Below, piece after piece: positions 63,777 to 64,000 of a stretch of 64,000 nucleotides of DNA (its first letter is position 1; each line of letters begins with the position of its first letter). The notes beneath the pieces are model-generated. The model saw only the letters and a list, made by a program, of their open reading frames with translations, was not told the origin of the DNA and made no database searches. This DNA comes from JBPBQZ01 sp050955105 (GTDB lineage Bacteria > Pseudomonadota > Gammaproteobacteria > Burkholderiales > Burkholderiaceae), in NCBI GenBank assembly GCA_050955105.1, contig JBPBQZ010000057.1, positions 1 through 64,000 of the forward strand, read 5' to 3'. The position numbers and the translations under genes are program-made.

Positions 63777-63956
63777 ATGGCTGTCCAGCAAAATAAGAAG
63801 TCGCCGTCCAAGCGCGGCATGCACCGTTCGCACGATTCGCTGAGCGCGGCGCCTTTGGCCGTCGAACAGACGTCGGGCGAAACGCATTTGCGTCACCACA
63901 TCAGCCCGAACGGTTATTATCGCGGTCGTAAAGTAGTCAAGACCAAGAACGACTGA
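63777..63956 (+). CDS. rpmF: 50S ribosomal protein L32
   Basis: The 59-residue protein starts MAVQQNKKSPSKRGMHRSH and ends GYYRGRKVVKTKND, full L32. GGGAG precedes the ATG. It follows yceD by 94 bases, its usual partner. The remaining bases to 64000 hold a GC hairpin and an ATG at 63964 but too little sequence to identify the next gene. Confidence 0.97.
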   Translation: MAVQQNKKSPSKRGMHRSHDSLSAAPLAVEQTSGETHLRHHISPNGYYRGRKVVKTKND

Positions 63957-64000
63957 GCGGGTCATGAACGGTTTCCGGCGCAGCGCCGGTCCATCGTTGC

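Overview
The window looks like chromosomal DNA from a GC-rich betaproteobacterium of the Burkholderiales, most likely Burkholderiaceae. The inference rests on gene content and order: uup, parE-parC, an intracellular PHB depolymerase with Cys183, MoxR plus CoxE-type VWA genes, two small c-type cytochromes, rsxB-nth, rne divergent from rluC, and yceD-rpmF. Most of the sequence is dense, conserved housekeeping DNA. The first ~8 kb is different: it is accessory, partly lower in GC, and full of broken genes. Several decayed genes beside an intact secreted chitinase would fit a host- or fungus-associated lineage, but the sequence alone does not prove this.

Layout. Positions 1-3.6 kb hold a truncated alpha/beta hydrolase, a small coiled-coil membrane protein, glpK, a C-terminal glpR remnant, and the wreck of a RelE-type toxin/HTH antitoxin pair abutting that remnant. 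Positions 3.7-5.5 kb hold a lower-GC cassette of a helical-repeat protein and a frameshifted HEPN protein, ending at tRNA-Arg(CCT). Positions 5.5-8.2 kb hold a GH18 chitinase with three chitin-binding modules and a decayed tandem paralogue. From 8.5 to 26 kb follow uup, parE-parC, a CopD-like membrane protein, a GGDEF-EAL sensor, ridA, an aminotransferase divergent from a MocR regulator, htpG-ubiC, a DNA glycosylase and a spermidine-synthase-like protein.

From 26 to 46 kb: a DUF3311/solute:sodium symporter pair, transaldolase, CoxE-VWA and MoxR, two cytochromes c, DUF1841, nth-rsxB, phaZ, a GH15 hydrolase, DUF3096, an orphan NtrC-type regulator behind a predicted sigma-54 promoter and terminator-ended leader, pterin dehydratase and pteridine reductase, tRNA-Asn, a family III CoA-transferase/racemase, an orphan LivJ-type binding protein, fdxA and pncB.

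From 46 to 64 kb: a NhaD-type antiporter carrying a nine-copy GACGCC repeat, a 2-hydroxyacid dehydrogenase overlapping rmuC, a molybdenum cofactor run (moaA-mobA-moeA), rne, a long rne/rluC intergenic region, rluC-gph-Rieske-sppA, an RsmI-like methyltransferase with a Maf protein, and yceD-rpmF. The best candidates for something new are the repeat-protein/HEPN pair at 3.87-5.03 kb and the sigma-54-driven short leader RNA at about 39.36-39.48 kb.
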